A stretch of 64,000 nucleotides of DNA, taken from positions 2,430,501 to 2,494,500 of the forward strand of contig NZ_CP051131.1 in NCBI RefSeq assembly GCF_013378075.1. Direction: 5' to 3'. Positions within the stretch are counted from its first letter, which is position 1. The number at the start of each line of letters is the position of its first letter. The DNA comes from Parasphingopyxis algicola. GTDB lineage: Bacteria; Pseudomonadota; Alphaproteobacteria; Sphingomonadales; Sphingomonadaceae. Positions 9,422 through 20,565 of this stretch are shown piece by piece. The position numbers were made by a program, and so were the translations under genes. The notes under the pieces were generated by a model that searched no databases, was not told the DNA's origin, and saw nothing but the letters and a program-made list of their open reading frames with translations.

Positions 9422-10701
9422 GCGCGCGCGACGCTTCGGGGGCGGCGCAGCAGGGCGTTGAGAGCCGGCGGGCGGCGCTGCAGCTGCTCGATGCCGTTCT
9501 GCGTCAGGGTAAATCGGTCGATGCGGCAATGGGCCGCGCATTCCGGCAGCTGAAACGCGCGGACGATCGCGGGCTCGCTGCCGCCATCGTCGGCGAGGTA
9601 TTGCGCCGGCTTCCCGATTATGACCGTCTGATCGACAGTGCGACCCAACGGCCGCTTCCCGACGATGCGAAGGCGCGCATGGTGCTCCGCATGGCGCTTG
9701 CCCAGGCCCTGGCGCTTGGCACGCCGCATCATGCCGCCATATCGACCGCCTTGCCCCTGCTCGCCGGCGGCCCGAAACGGCTCGCGCACGGCGTGTTCGG
9801 CACTTTGTCGCGACAGAACGTGCAATTGCCGGAGATCCCCGCGCTGCCCGATCCGGTTGCTTTGCGCTGGCGTGAGAATTGGGGCGACGCCATGGTGTCG
9901 GCCGCCGCGCGCGCGATCGCCGCACCTCCGCCGCTCGATCTCACTCTTGCCGATCCGGCGGTAACGGCGGAATGGGCGGACCGGCTTGGTGGACGGAGCC
10001 TGATTCCAGGCCATGTGCGATGCGAGCGGGCTTCGGTCGTCGATCTGCCCGGCTATACGGACGGACAATGGTGGGTGCAGGACATGTCGGCCTCGCTACC
10101 GGCCAGGCTGTTTGGCGCGGGCGAAGGCCGCCATGCACTCGATCTGTGCGCAGCGCCGGGCGGCAAGACTCTCCAGCTCGCCGCGCAGGGCTGGCAGGTC
10201 ACGGCGCTCGACCGGGCCGAAAGTCGTCTGGCGCGACTTTCGGACAATCTCGAGCGGACGGGTCTTTCGGCCGAACTGGTCGCTGCCGATGCCCTCCAAT
10301 GGGCAACGACCGAGCGCTACGATGCCATCCTGATCGATGCTCCCTGTTCGGCGACCGGGATCTTCCGCCGCCATCCCGACGTGCTCTACCGGGCGAGCCC
10401 GCGCATCATCGCGGAAAGCGCCGGGATACAAGCCGCGATGCTTGACCGCGCTTCGCGCTGGCTGAAGCCCGACGGCGTTCTCGTCTACGCGGTCTGTTCG
10501 CTCGAACCGGCCGAAGGCGAGGCGGTAGCGCAGAGCTTTCTGGTCGAGCATCCGGGCTTCGTCATCGATCCCGTCGATCCGGCGATGCTTCCGGCCGGGC
10601 TCTCGCCATCGCCTGAGGGCTGGCTCCGTATTCTGCCCGGCCAGATCGCCGATCCGGGCGGCGCCGACGGCTTTTTTCTTGTCCGTTTTCGGCACAGCTA
10701 G
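9418..10701 (+). CDS. rsmB: 16S rRNA (cytosine-C5)-methyltransferase RsmB family
   Basis: An RsmB-type protein: an N-terminal NusB-like RNA-binding domain, then an SAM methyltransferase with [12 protein letters not shown] (SAM loop), [15 protein letters not shown] and catalytic Cys in [12 protein letters not shown]. The first in-frame ATG is at 9529, but the codons before it encode a typical RsmB N-terminus ([18 protein letters not shown]), and the frame is open back to a stop at 9388. The only plausible start there is CTG at 9418, overlapping the htpX stop as CTGA and giving 427 residues, the usual family length. The gene call is firm and the exact start is inference. Confidence 0.9.
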   Translation: MSARDASGAAQQGVESRRAALQLLDAVLRQGKSVDAAMGRAFRQLKRADDRGLAAAIVGEVLRRLPDYDRLIDSATQRPLPDDAKARMVLRMALAQALALGTPHHAAISTALPLLAGGPKRLAHGVFGTLSRQNVQLPEIPALPDPVALRWRENWGDAMVSAAARAIAAPPPLDLTLADPAVTAEWADRLGGRSLIPGHVRCERASVVDLPGYTDGQWWVQDMSASLPARLFGAGEGRHALDLCAAPGGKTLQLAAQGWQVTALDRAESRLARLSDNLERTGLSAELVAADALQWATTERYDAILIDAPCSATGIFRRHPDVLYRASPRIIAESAGIQAAMLDRASRWLKPDGVLVYAVCSLEPAEGEAVAQSFLVEHPGFVIDPVDPAMLPAGLSPSPEGWLRILPGQIADPGGADGFFLVRFRHS

Positions 10702-10801
10702 GCTTTGATCGCACAAACTGCGCATCTTATCCCCAAATAGTCTTTCCGGGCCGCCCCGCCTGCTTGCCCGATTCGCGGCCCTCTCCTAAGTCTGCGCGAT
10801 T

Positions 10802-11464
10802 ATGGCCCGGCCTGTCCGCATAGCGCCCTCGATCCTCTCCGCAGACTTTGCCAAGCTGGGGGAAGAGGTTCGTGCGATCGATGCCGCCGGTGCGGACTGG
10901 ATCCATATCGACGTGATGGACGGGCATTTCGTCCCCAATCTTACCGTCGGGCCTAGCGTCGTGAAGGCATTGCGGCCGCACACGGACAAGCCGTTCGACG
11001 TCCATCTGATGATATCGCCGGTCGACGCCTTTCTGAACGGTTTTGCCGAAGCGGGCGCCGACACCATCACCGTGCATCCCGAAGCCGGCGCGCATGTCCA
11101 CCGGACGGTCCAGCATATCAAATCGCTGGGCAAGCGCGCGGGAATCTCGCTCAATCCGGCGACGCCGGTCGAGACGCTCGACTATCTGCTCGAGGATATC
11201 GACCTCGTTCTCGTCATGAGCGTAAATCCGGGCTTTGGCGGGCAAAGCTTTATCGAAAGTCAGTTGCGCAAGATCGAGGCGATCCGCGCGCGGATAGACG
11301 CTCTTGGCAAGCCGATCGATCTTGAGGTCGATGGCGGGATCGACCCTGAAACCGCCCCGCGCGCGATCGCGGCGGGCGCCGATGCGCTGGTCGCCGGCAC
11401 GGCTACCTTCCGCGGCGGCCCCGATCGCTATGCCGGCAATATCCGTGCGCTGAGGGGCGCATGA
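10802..11464 (+). CDS. rpe: ribulose-phosphate 3-epimerase
   Basis: A 220-residue TIM-barrel enzyme that interconverts ribulose 5-phosphate and xylulose 5-phosphate in the pentose phosphate pathway. It shows [13 protein letters not shown], the metal/catalytic [26 protein letters not shown] and the phosphate-binding VDGGI segment. The stop overlaps the ATG of the heparinase-like gene as ATGA. About 100 bases upstream separate it from rsmB and contain no clear terminator. Confidence 0.97.
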   Translation: MARPVRIAPSILSADFAKLGEEVRAIDAAGADWIHIDVMDGHFVPNLTVGPSVVKALRPHTDKPFDVHLMISPVDAFLNGFAEAGADTITVHPEAGAHVHRTVQHIKSLGKRAGISLNPATPVETLDYLLEDIDLVLVMSVNPGFGGQSFIESQLRKIEAIRARIDALGKPIDLEVDGGIDPETAPRAIAAGADALVAGTATFRGGPDRYAGNIRALRGA

Positions 11465-13194
11465 CGGTCGCCGAGCGGATCGACATGCCCGAGGAATCGC
11501 GGGACGGTATCGACAAGGGGCGGCGGCTGATCCGTCTCGACGATGGCGGGCTCTCCCTGTCCGAACGGCTGGCCACGCGGTTCCGCCACATGGTCTGGCG
11601 CACGCCGCTGCACCGGTTGCGGTTGCGCGGCAAGTTTCCGCTCAAGCTCGTCGCGGTGCCGGACGACCCGATTCACGGCGACCGGACCCGTGGCGCTTCG
11701 TTGCTGGAGGGCCGCGCGCTTTTCCATGGCCAGGAGATCGCCCTCGCCGATCTCGATTTCGCCACGCTCAACGTATCGGCGGGTCTCGCCGATTATCTGC
11801 AGAGCTTCGAATGGCTGCGCGATCTGGCCTCGGCCGGCTCGCGCGAGGAAATCGCGCCGATCGCGGAAAAGCTGATGCGCAACTGGCTGGAAACGCATGG
11901 CGGCAAGGTTGCCGAGGCCGGCTGGCGACCCGAGATGTGGGGACAGCGGATTTTCCTCTGGACGAGCTATGCGCCGCTTATCCTGTCATCGAACGATCTC
12001 GTCTATCGGTCGGCGGTCCTCAATACACTGGCCCGCGGTGCACGCCATCTCGACCGCGCGGCGTCTAAGGAAAGTCCTGGGCTGACCCAGGTCCGCGCCT
12101 GGGCCGGGGTGATCGGCGCCGGTCTTCTGGTACAGGGCGGCGAACCGCGCGTCGCCCGCGGCGAGGCGGGTCTCGAACGCGCGCTGTCGCAGGCATTGAC
12201 CGCCGATGGCGGGATCAACTGCCGGTCGCCGGTGGCCCAGCTCGCACTGGTCGAAACGCTCGGAATGCTCCGTGCGGCCTATGATTCCCGGCGGATGGAG
12301 TTTCCAGCGACATTTGATTCGGCTCTGTCTTTCGCCGTCCCGGCACTGCTCGGGGTGACGCTCGGCGATGGCGGCCTTTCGAGCTGGCAGGGCGGTGCGC
12401 CCATCCCCGGCCGCCGGATCGCTGCGTCGGTCGAGGCGACCGGGCATCGCGCCTTGCCGCTGCGCAAGGCGCGCGACTGGGGCTATCAGCGCATGGCCGC
12501 CGGCGACACGGTGCTGGTGGTCGATGCCGCGCCGCCTCCTTCGATGCGGCTGGAAACCGGGGGGTGCGCCTCGACCCTGGCCTTCGAGATGTCGCACGGT
12601 CCGCATCGCATCGTGGTCAATTGCGGGGGCGCCGGCGGTACGGCGCTGCCGAAGAGTTTTGCGGACGGGTTGCGGACCACGGCCGCCCATTCGACGCTGA
12701 CGGTCGCAGACAGCAATTCCACGGCGCTCAATCCGGACGGTTCGCTCGGGCGCGGCGTGGTCGAGGTCGAACTCAACCGGCGCGAACGCAACGGCATCGC
12801 GCGGCTCGAGGCGAGCCATGACGGTTACGTCCAGCGGTTCGGGCTCGTCCACAAGCGGCAATTGGGTCTGTCGGAGGACGGCGACGAATTGCGCGGCGAG
12901 GACGTGCTGCTTCCCGGCGGCCGGCACAAATCGAACGGGGCGGCTTTCGCCATCCGCTTCCATCTGGGCGCGGGCGTCGATGTCTCGCCGACGGCGGACA
13001 ATATGGGCGCGCTGCTCCGCGTCGAGGGCGGTCCGGCCTGGCATTTCCGGTGCCGCGGCACCGGCCTTATGATCGACGACAGCGTCTGGGTCGATGAAAA
13101 ATCGCGGTTGTGCGAGACCAAGCAACTGGTGCTGGCCGGCGAGGCGGCGCCAGGCGGCACGACCATCGGCTGGCTCTTCCGTCGCGCGGGATAG
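11461..13194 (+). CDS. heparinase II/III family protein
   Basis: A 577-residue protein of the heparinase II/III family: an N-terminal alpha-helical toroid (about residues 1-330) with the [19 protein letters not shown] opening typical of the sphingomonad version, and a C-terminal beta-sandwich from about residue 350 ([16 protein letters not shown], then [12 protein letters not shown]). Family members are polysaccharide lyases acting on uronic-acid polymers. No signal peptide is visible, so the substrate and location are uncertain. It is translationally coupled to rpe and followed by purH, an order conserved in Sphingomonadales. Confidence 0.85.
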   Translation: MTVAERIDMPEESRDGIDKGRRLIRLDDGGLSLSERLATRFRHMVWRTPLHRLRLRGKFPLKLVAVPDDPIHGDRTRGASLLEGRALFHGQEIALADLDFATLNVSAGLADYLQSFEWLRDLASAGSREEIAPIAEKLMRNWLETHGGKVAEAGWRPEMWGQRIFLWTSYAPLILSSNDLVYRSAVLNTLARGARHLDRAASKESPGLTQVRAWAGVIGAGLLVQGGEPRVARGEAGLERALSQALTADGGINCRSPVAQLALVETLGMLRAAYDSRRMEFPATFDSALSFAVPALLGVTLGDGGLSSWQGGAPIPGRRIAASVEATGHRALPLRKARDWGYQRMAAGDTVLVVDAAPPPSMRLETGGCASTLAFEMSHGPHRIVVNCGGAGGTALPKSFADGLRTTAAHSTLTVADSNSTALNPDGSLGRGVVEVELNRRERNGIARLEASHDGYVQRFGLVHKRQLGLSEDGDELRGEDVLLPGGRHKSNGAAFAIRFHLGAGVDVSPTADNMGALLRVEGGPAWHFRCRGTGLMIDDSVWVDEKSRLCETKQLVLAGEAAPGGTTIGWLFRRAG

Positions 13195-13287
13195 GGCGCT
13201 AAAGACAGCCGCGATTCTTCCCTCGGCTTGCCGGCGCGGATGATGCCGGATGCTCTCCCATATCGGTTTTCTCGAACAGGATCTCTC

Positions 13288-14877
13288 ATGACACAGGTCA
13301 AAGTTACCCGCGCCCTGCTTTCCGTTTCCGACAAAAACGGTCTCGCCGAACTCGGGCAGGCGCTCGTACGCCACGGCGTCGAACTGGTGTCGACCGGCGG
13401 CACCGCGAAGGCGCTGCGCGATGCCGGGCTCGACGTGCGGGATATATCGGACCTGACCGGCTTCCCCGAAATGATGGATGGACGGGTCAAAACGCTGCAT
13501 CCCAAGGTGCATGGCGGCCTTCTCGCCGTGCGCGACAATGACGAGCATGTCGCCGCAATGGAGGCGCATGATATCGGCGCGATCGACCTGGTCGTGGTCA
13601 ACCTCTATCCCTTCGCCGCCACGGTGGCGCGCGGCGCCGATCGGCCGGATATCATCGAGAATATCGATATCGGCGGTCCGTCCATGGTGCGTTCGGCGGC
13701 CAAGAATCATGCCCATGTCGCGATCGTTACCGATCCGGCGGACTATGACGAGCTGATCGCGGCGCTCGATGCCGATGGCGGCATGACGTCTCTAGACTTC
13801 CGTAAACGCCTGGCTGCAAACGCTTTTGCAGCGACGGCGACCTATGATTCGATGATTGCCAGCTGGTTCGCCTTTGCCGATCAGGGGGAGCAGTTTCCCG
13901 AGCGGCTGCAGATCCCCGTCCGCCGCAAACAGGCCTTGCGCTACGGCGAAAACCCGCATCAGGCGGCTTCGCTCTACGAGCCCGAAATGCCGGGCGCGAA
14001 AGGGATCGCCCAGGCCGAGCAGCTGCAGGGCAAGGAACTCAGCTACAATAATTTCAACGATGCCGATGCGGCGCTCGAGCTGGTTTCCGAATTCGATACC
14101 GCCGAGCCCAGCTGTGTGATCGTCAAGCATGCCAATCCGTGCGGCGTGGCGACCGCCGGCTCGGCGATCGATGCGTACAAGGCGGCGTTCGTCTGCGATA
14201 CTGTCTCGGCCTTTGGCGGAATCGTCGCGCTCAATCAGTCGCTCGACGCGGAAATCGCGGCGGCTATCACCGAAATCTTCACCGAGGTTGTGATCGCACC
14301 GGACGCCGATGAAGAGGCGCGCGCCATCTTCGCCAGGAAGAAGAATCTGCGGCTGCTGCTGACGGGCGATTTCGCCGATCCGGCGCGGCCGGGCCTGACG
14401 ATGAAGACGATCGCCGGCGGCCTGCTGTTTCAGGGCCGCGACAATGGGCGGATCACGCGCGACGATCTGACGGTCGTGACCAGAAGGCAGCCGACGGACC
14501 GGGAGCTGGCCGACTGCCTCTTCGCCTGGACGGTGGCCAAGCATGTCAAATCGAACGCGATCGTCTACGCCAAGGACAGCAGCACGGCGGGTGTGGGCGC
14601 GGGACAGATGAACCGGCTGGAATCGGCGCGTATTGCCGCCTGGAAAGCCAAGGATGCGGCCGAAAAGGCCGGCTGGAGCGAACCGCGCACTATCGGTTCG
14701 GCCGTGGCGTCGGATGCTTTCTTCCCCTTTGCCGACGGGTTGATGGCGGCCGTTGAAGCGGGCGCGACCGCGGTGATCCAGCCTGGCGGCTCGATCCGCG
14801 ACGACGAGGTGATCGCGGCGGCCGACAAGGCTGGCCTTGCGATGGTCTTTACCGGGATGCGGCACTTCCGGCATTGA
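13288..14877 (+). CDS. purH: bifunctional AICAR transformylase/IMP cyclohydrolase
   Basis: A 529-residue enzyme for the last two steps of IMP synthesis. The N-terminal cyclohydrolase domain has the MGS-like fold ([36 protein letters not shown]). The C-terminal transformylase domain carries the catalytic KHANPCGVA and a late FFPFADGL segment. The ATG at 13288 follows an ACAGGA site and gives the family start; an in-frame start at 13228 adds a non-conserved leader. It converges on the flippase gene 36 bases away. Confidence 0.97.
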   Translation: MTQVKVTRALLSVSDKNGLAELGQALVRHGVELVSTGGTAKALRDAGLDVRDISDLTGFPEMMDGRVKTLHPKVHGGLLAVRDNDEHVAAMEAHDIGAIDLVVVNLYPFAATVARGADRPDIIENIDIGGPSMVRSAAKNHAHVAIVTDPADYDELIAALDADGGMTSLDFRKRLAANAFAATATYDSMIASWFAFADQGEQFPERLQIPVRRKQALRYGENPHQAASLYEPEMPGAKGIAQAEQLQGKELSYNNFNDADAALELVSEFDTAEPSCVIVKHANPCGVATAGSAIDAYKAAFVCDTVSAFGGIVALNQSLDAEIAAAITEIFTEVVIAPDADEEARAIFARKKNLRLLLTGDFADPARPGLTMKTIAGGLLFQGRDNGRITRDDLTVVTRRQPTDRELADCLFAWTVAKHVKSNAIVYAKDSSTAGVGAGQMNRLESARIAAWKAKDAAEKAGWSEPRTIGSAVASDAFFPFADGLMAAVEAGATAVIQPGGSIRDDEVIAAADKAGLAMVFTGMRHFRH

Positions 14878-14913
14878 TGGGCCGGGGTTTCGGGCTCGAT
14901 CCGGCCGGTCGGG

Positions 14914-16401
14914 CTATACGGCCTCGCGCTTGCCCATCTTGAACAGGATCCGGTCGTCCGGCCCGAAGCCGCGATACCAGATGATGGCGCCGTAAGCGGC
15001 CAGGACCGCCGGCACGCCGATCAGCAATTCCGTCCATTCGGGCGTGAAGGTAGCAACATAGCCGACCACGGTCGCCGTGCCGGCCGCCCAGACCAGGGCC
15101 CAGCGCCAGGGGCTGACCGGCGCTTCGAGCAGGCGGGACAGCAGCCGCGCTTTCATGATCGAAGCCATGCCGAGCGCGAGCATCAGCGCGAGGGCAGGGC
15201 CCGTCGCCTGATAGAGCATCGGCAAACCGTTTTCCCGCATGATCAGGATGATGGCCACGGTCAACGCCGCCTGCACGGCCAGCATGAAGCAGGAGATCAT
15301 GAGATTGCGGTGGCGCGCGACATAGACCAGTGCTGCTTCCGAAACGGCGGCTGTCGCCGCGACGACTTCCGCGGCCAGAAGGAAAGCCAATATTCCGGTT
15401 CCGCCGACAAAGGCGGCGCCGACCAGTCCCATCCAGGCTTCGCCGGGAATTCCGAGCGCCAGCGCGACCCCGGCCTGGGCGGCGATGATCCAGAAACCGG
15501 CCTGGCGCACCTGTTTGGCTACTGCCGCCCGGTTTCCGTCGCGCAGATTCTGGGTGATCACCGGCCCGAGGATCGGATCGAAACTGGTCTTGAGCTTTTG
15601 GGGCAAGGAAGCGAGCTGCTGGGCGACATAATATATGCCGACGATGGTGGGCGAGAAAAACAGGCCGAGTATGGCGATATCCAGCCGGCGCGACACCCAT
15701 TCGATCGCGTCGGCGCCGGCCATCGGCAGATTGGCCCAGGCGAGCCGCAACAGCCGCACCGGATGCGGCCGCCAGCCATGCGGCACGCCATAGGTCCGGA
15801 ACAGCGGCCAGAGCGAGGCGGCCAGGGCCGCGATCATCGAGAGCACATAGGCGAGGATCAGCCCGTCGCGCAGCGAATAGAACGCCAGGAAGAAGGCAGC
15901 GATGCTGATCGTCCAGGGTTCGACGATCGCCCGAGCGCGGACCGTGGCGCCGATATCGTGACGATAGGCGAGCGCGGCGAGCGCGATATCCGAAGCCGCC
16001 AGCGCGAAAATCGTCAGCGGCAGCAGCCGTTCCAGCCCCTGGATTTCGCTGTTCGGGAACATCGCCTGCGGAAAGGCGACCAGTAACGCGACGGCGATGG
16101 CCGAAGCGACGAACCCGGCGAGCATGGCATCCCAGATGACGTCGACATGCGGCCGATCGGTCTTGGAGAGCTGTTCCGCCAGCCCGCGTTTGAGCCCGAG
16201 CGTCGAGAGTTGCGCCGCGAACTCGACGACGATGACGGCATAAGCGAAAATGCCGAGCGCCTCGGCGCCGTACCAGCGACCGGCAATGAAGAGGAATGGG
16301 ATGCGGGCGGCCAGCCGGAGGATGAACCCGAAAAAATTGGTCCGACCGCCCCTGGCGAGCGCGGACAAATCGGGCGGCGGAGGCTTCTTTATATCCGCCA
16401 T
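14914..16401 (-). CDS. polysaccharide/lipid flippase-like membrane protein (Wzx/MOP superfamily)
   Basis: A 495-residue integral membrane protein with about 12-14 hydrophobic segments throughout, fitting the MOP-superfamily flippases that move lipid-linked oligosaccharides across the inner membrane. The start ([23 protein letters not shown]) is typical of sphingomonad lipopolysaccharide biosynthesis proteins. There are no glycosyltransferase genes nearby, so its polysaccharide is unknown. It lies 22 bases downstream of polA on the same strand. Confidence 0.82.
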   Translation of the reverse strand: MADIKKPPPPDLSALARGGRTNFFGFILRLAARIPFLFIAGRWYGAEALGIFAYAVIVVEFAAQLSTLGLKRGLAEQLSKTDRPHVDVIWDAMLAGFVASAIAVALLVAFPQAMFPNSEIQGLERLLPLTIFALAASDIALAALAYRHDIGATVRARAIVEPWTISIAAFFLAFYSLRDGLILAYVLSMIAALAASLWPLFRTYGVPHGWRPHPVRLLRLAWANLPMAGADAIEWVSRRLDIAILGLFFSPTIVGIYYVAQQLASLPQKLKTSFDPILGPVITQNLRDGNRAAVAKQVRQAGFWIIAAQAGVALALGIPGEAWMGLVGAAFVGGTGILAFLLAAEVVAATAAVSEAALVYVARHRNLMISCFMLAVQAALTVAIILIMRENGLPMLYQATGPALALMLALGMASIMKARLLSRLLEAPVSPWRWALVWAAGTATVVGYVATFTPEWTELLIGVPAVLAAYGAIIWYRGFGPDDRILFKMGKREAV

Positions 16402-16423
16402 ACCATGCGCCTGTCAGGACAGC

Positions 16424-19186
16424 TCAATGCGCAGCGCCCCAGCTCGGGCCGGTGCCGATATCGACGGCAAGCGGCACGTCGATCCTGACCAGCGGTTCGG
16501 CGGCTGAAGCCATGACGTCACCGATCACGGCCGAGGCCGATTCCACTTGGTTTTCAGGCAGTTCGAAGACCAGTTCGTCGTGCACCTGGAGCAGCATTCT
16601 GACGTCATCGAGCCCTTCCTTCGCGAGCGCCGGCCGCATCCGCGCCATGGCCCGCTTGATGATGTCGGCGCTGGTTCCCTGGATCGGCGCGTTGATTGCC
16701 GCGCGCTCGCTCCCCTGGCGCTCGTGCTGGACCTTGCTCTTGAGGCGCGGGAAATGCGTCTTGCGGCCGAACAGGGTTTCGGTGAAGCCGGCCTCGCGCG
16801 CCGCGGTCAGCGTCTGGGTGATATATTGGTTGATGCCCGGAAAGCGCTCGAAATAGCGGTCGATCATGTCCTGCGCTTCGTCCGGGGTGATTTCCAGCCG
16901 TCCGGCCAGGCCCCAGCGCGATATCCCGTACAATATAGCGAAGTTGATCGTTTTCGCCTTGCCGCGCGTATCGCGGTCGACCTCGCCGAACAGCTCCTGC
17001 GCCGTGCGGTTGTGAATATCTTCGCCTGCCTCGAACGCTTCCTTGAGCGCCGGCACATCGGCCATATGCGCGGCGAGGCGCAGCTCGATCTGGCTGTAAT
17101 CTGCGGCGAGCAGCACATTGCCGGGCTCGGCCACGAATGCGTAGCGGATCTTGCGGCCCATTTCGGTGCGGATCGGGATATTCTGGAGGTTCGGTTCGGT
17201 CGAGGATAGCCGCCCGGTCTGCGCGCCGGTCAGCGAATAGCTGGTGTGGACGCGCCCGGTTTCGGGGTTGATCTCCGCCTGCAACGCGTCGGTATAGGTG
17301 GATTTGAGCTTCGACAGCTGGCGCCAGTCGAGAATCTTCTGTGCGATCGGCTCGCCGTCGCGGGCGAGGCGCTCCATCTCGTTGACGTCGGTCGACCAGA
17401 CGCCCGATTTTCCTTTGCGCCCGCCTTTCAGGCCCATCTTGTCGAACAGGATCTCGCCGAGCTGTTTCGGACTGCCTATGGTGAAGGGTTCGCCCGCAAT
17501 CTCATGGACCTCCTTCTCGGTCGCTTCCATCTGCTCGGCGAAATCGGCCGACAGCCGCGCGAGCTCCTCGCGATCGACCTTGACGCCCGCGCATTCCATG
17601 CGCGCGATGACCGGAACCAGCGGCCGGTCGACCAGCTCATAGACCCGGGTGACCTTGTCGACCGGCAGGCGCGGCTTCAGCCGCTTCCAGAGCCGCAGGG
17701 TCACATCGGCGTCTTCGGCTGCATATTCGGTCGCCTTGTCGAGCGGCACCTCGGCGAAGGAAATCTGCTGCTTGCCGGTGCCGACCAGGTCCTTGAACTT
17801 GATACATTCATGACCGAGGAACAGCTGCGCGATCTCGTCCATGCCATGGCCGTGCATTCCGGCCTCGAGATCGAAGCTCATCACGATCGTATCGTCGATC
17901 GGCGCAAGAACGATGTCATGCTGGGTCAGCACGCCCATGTCATATTTGAGGTTATGGCCGATCTTGAGGACGGCCGGGTCCTCGAACAGCGGCTTGAGCT
18001 TGGCGATCGCGGTATCGAAATCGATCTGGTCGGGATTTTCGCCGAGCAGGTCGCCGCCGCCATGGCCGAGCGGGATGTAACAGGCCTTGCCGGGCTCGGT
18101 GGCCAGACACACGCCGACCAGCCGCGCGGTCACCGATTCCAGACTGTCCGTTTCGGTATCGACGGCGATATGGCCGATGCGCCGCGCCTCGGCGATCCAC
18201 CTGTCGAGCGCGGTTTCTTCGGTCACCGTTTCATAGGCGCTGCGGTCGATCGGCGGTTCGTCCTCCGCCTCCTCGGCACCCGTTTCGCTATGTTGCGCCA
18301 TCTCGGCACGGGCCGTGTCGCCGCCGATCCGGGTGAGCAGCGACTTGAAACCATGATCGGTGAGGAATTCGCGCAAGGGCGCTTCGGGAATCCCGTCCAG
18401 TTCGAAATCCTCGAGAGGTTCGGGCAGCGGGACGTCGTCCTTGAGCGTCACCAAGACGCGGGACATCCGGGCATTGTCCGCCTGTTCGATCAGATTTTCG
18501 CGCATCTTGGACTTTTTCATGTCCGGCGCCGCCTCGAGGACAGCGTCGACCGTGCCATATTCGTTGATCAGCTTGGATGCGGTCTTGGGGCCGATACCGG
18601 TGACGCCGGGAATATTGTCCGACGTGTCGCCCATCAGTGCGAGCACCTCGCCGAGCTTGTCGGGCTCGACGCCGAACTTGTCGAGCACGTGATCGCGGCC
18701 GAGCTTGCGGTCGTTCATGGTGTCATAAAGATCGAGGCCCGGTTCGATCAGCTGCATCAGATCCTTGTCCGAACTGACGATTGTGACCTTCCAACCGTCC
18801 CGGAGCGCCACCTTGGAATAGGAGGCGATGAGGTCGTCCGCCTCGAACCCGAGTTCCTCGATACAGGGCAGCGAAAAGGCGCGCGTGGCATCGCGGATCA
18901 TCGGGAATTGCGGGACGAGGTCCTCGGGCGGCTCCGGCCGGTTGGCCTTGTACTGGTCGTAGATCTCGTTGCGGAAAGTCTCCGCACTCGCATCGAGGAT
19001 CACGGCAAGATGGGTCGGGCCCTCCTCGGCGTTGAGCTGGTCGACGAGCTTCCACAACATGGTCGTATAGCCATAGACCGCGCCGACCGGCTCGCCGCGC
19101 ACATTGGTCAGCGGCGGCAGCCGGTGATAGGCGCGAAAAATATAGCTCGATCCGTCGACGAGATAGAGATGCTTCCCCTCAGGCAT
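16424..19186 (-). CDS. polA: DNA polymerase I
   Basis: A 920-residue PolA with all three domains. An N-terminal 5'-3' exonuclease (LYLVDGSSYIFRAYHRLPPL onward) is followed by a 3'-5' exonuclease that looks active, since the Asp/Glu in VDTETDSL, the Asp in HNLKYDMG and the YAAEDAD motif are intact. The polymerase has AADYSQIELR (motif A, about residue 690), the O-helix region RGKAKTINFAILYG and VHDELVFE (motif C). It functions in Okazaki fragment processing and repair. The start is a plain ATG. Confidence 0.97.
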   Translation of the reverse strand: MPEGKHLYLVDGSSYIFRAYHRLPPLTNVRGEPVGAVYGYTTMLWKLVDQLNAEEGPTHLAVILDASAETFRNEIYDQYKANRPEPPEDLVPQFPMIRDATRAFSLPCIEELGFEADDLIASYSKVALRDGWKVTIVSSDKDLMQLIEPGLDLYDTMNDRKLGRDHVLDKFGVEPDKLGEVLALMGDTSDNIPGVTGIGPKTASKLINEYGTVDAVLEAAPDMKKSKMRENLIEQADNARMSRVLVTLKDDVPLPEPLEDFELDGIPEAPLREFLTDHGFKSLLTRIGGDTARAEMAQHSETGAEEAEDEPPIDRSAYETVTEETALDRWIAEARRIGHIAVDTETDSLESVTARLVGVCLATEPGKACYIPLGHGGGDLLGENPDQIDFDTAIAKLKPLFEDPAVLKIGHNLKYDMGVLTQHDIVLAPIDDTIVMSFDLEAGMHGHGMDEIAQLFLGHECIKFKDLVGTGKQQISFAEVPLDKATEYAAEDADVTLRLWKRLKPRLPVDKVTRVYELVDRPLVPVIARMECAGVKVDREELARLSADFAEQMEATEKEVHEIAGEPFTIGSPKQLGEILFDKMGLKGGRKGKSGVWSTDVNEMERLARDGEPIAQKILDWRQLSKLKSTYTDALQAEINPETGRVHTSYSLTGAQTGRLSSTEPNLQNIPIRTEMGRKIRYAFVAEPGNVLLAADYSQIELRLAAHMADVPALKEAFEAGEDIHNRTAQELFGEVDRDTRGKAKTINFAILYGISRWGLAGRLEITPDEAQDMIDRYFERFPGINQYITQTLTAAREAGFTETLFGRKTHFPRLKSKVQHERQGSERAAINAPIQGTSADIIKRAMARMRPALAKEGLDDVRMLLQVHDELVFELPENQVESASAVIGDVMASAAEPLVRIDVPLAVDIGTGPSWGAAH

Positions 19187-19227
19187 CGGGCGGGTCTAGC
19201 CGATGCGCGGCGCGGGGCAAAGGGCCT

Positions 19228-20400
19228 CTAGATCGCGCTTTGCCCGCGCCGGTCGCGCCACCACGCCCAGGCCGAAAAGGCGATCAGATAGATGCCGCAC
19301 CAGCCATAGGCCGGGATCAGCCCGATCGTCAGTGCGAGGCCGCCGATCGCGAGGGACATGCCGATGCTCGCCAGGCAATGGAAGAACATCATCGTCGATG
19401 TCGTCGTCGCGCGGCTCGCGCCGCTCATCACCCGCTGAAACTTGGCTTCGCCGAGCACCCAGACGGGCGCGGCGCAGATATAGGCGAGCATCAGCGGAAT
19501 CAGCAGCCAGGCGGATTCGGCGATCCCCGCCGTGAAGAGAAAGAGCCCGGCGACGAGCGGAAACAGCCAGCCGCCCGCGCGAAAGCCGGCGAAGCGATAG
19601 GCGGCGACATTGGCGGCGGCATAGGCGGCGATAGCGAGGGCGCCGATCAGTCCGAAAGTCCAGATCGGCATCCCGACCGCGAGATAGTAAAGCGGATCGA
19701 ATTCCTCGAGCACGCCGAACAGCATGATCCCGAGCGTCAGATAGGCGGTGATGAAACGCAGGTCCGCGCTCCGCCGGAATTCGCCGAGCGCCTCGGCGAA
19801 ATGGCTGAGATAGCCCGGCTTCTCCTCTCCCGCGTCAGAACGCAGACGGATATCGGGCAGCCAGAAGGCGACGATCGACGCCAGCGCCAGGGGCGGGATC
19901 GCCAGCCACAGCGCGAGCGGCATCGAAAAATGGCCGACGATCCCGCCGAGGACGAGCGCGATGCCGGCGCTGATCTCGACGAGCGCCCGGTCCCGACCGA
20001 GAATGCGGTCATAGTCGTCGGCCTGACCGGCCGCCTCCATATGCTCGTAGAGCAGGGCCTGCTTGCAGCCCGATACGAGCGAATCGGCGAAGCTCCAGAC
20101 GACAAAGCCGATTGCGAAGAGCGCGAAACTGCCGCCCGCCAGCGCCCAGATCGCGAAGGCGGTGGCTTTGACCAGCGGCGCGGCCATCATTTGCCAGCGG
20201 CGGTCGAAATGGTCGGCCAGCGCCCCGGACGGCATTTCGAAAGCCGCAGCGACGGCCGACCAGATAACGAAGAGCAGGGCGATGCCCCAGACGTCGAGCC
20301 CGCTCAGCTGAAAATAGACCGTGTAGATCGCATAGCCGAGCATGAAATCGAACAGGAAGACATAGGCGTAATAGGCGCGCAGGAAGCGGGGGAGAGGCAT
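19228..20400 (-). CDS. major facilitator superfamily transporter
   Basis: A 390-residue membrane protein with about 12 hydrophobic segments and the MFS motif-A-like GALADHFDRRWQMM after the second helix. The best match in layout is the Bcr/NepI-like drug and metabolite efflux type with a YAYVFLFDFMLGYAIYTVYF first helix. The ATG at 20400 was chosen since upstream in-frame codons give a Pro/Arg-rich non-membrane leader. The substrate is unknown. It is on the same strand as nadB and polA but separated by 165 and 41 bases. Confidence 0.8.
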   Translation of the reverse strand: MPLPRFLRAYYAYVFLFDFMLGYAIYTVYFQLSGLDVWGIALLFVIWSAVAAAFEMPSGALADHFDRRWQMMAAPLVKATAFAIWALAGGSFALFAIGFVVWSFADSLVSGCKQALLYEHMEAAGQADDYDRILGRDRALVEISAGIALVLGGIVGHFSMPLALWLAIPPLALASIVAFWLPDIRLRSDAGEEKPGYLSHFAEALGEFRRSADLRFITAYLTLGIMLFGVLEEFDPLYYLAVGMPIWTFGLIGALAIAAYAAANVAAYRFAGFRAGGWLFPLVAGLFLFTAGIAESAWLLIPLMLAYICAAPVWVLGEAKFQRVMSGASRATTTSTMMFFHCLASIGMSLAIGGLALTIGLIPAYGWCGIYLIAFSAWAWWRDRRGQSAI

Positions 20401-20565
20401 CGGGGATTCCAGCGGATGACGGATCAAGGCGGCGAAACGACGTTTGGAACGCGGCGGCGGTCTGGCTTCCGCGTTCCCGTGCGCCGCAGCTAAAGGCGGA
20501 GGGCGGCACAAGTCCGCCCGCCCCAGTCAGGTCATTTCGTATCTGCTGGTCATTCCCGCCCGATA

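Noticed and set aside
17246-19231. 661-codon open frame antisense to polA
   Set aside because: Typical GC-rich shadow frame with no family features; polA is certain.
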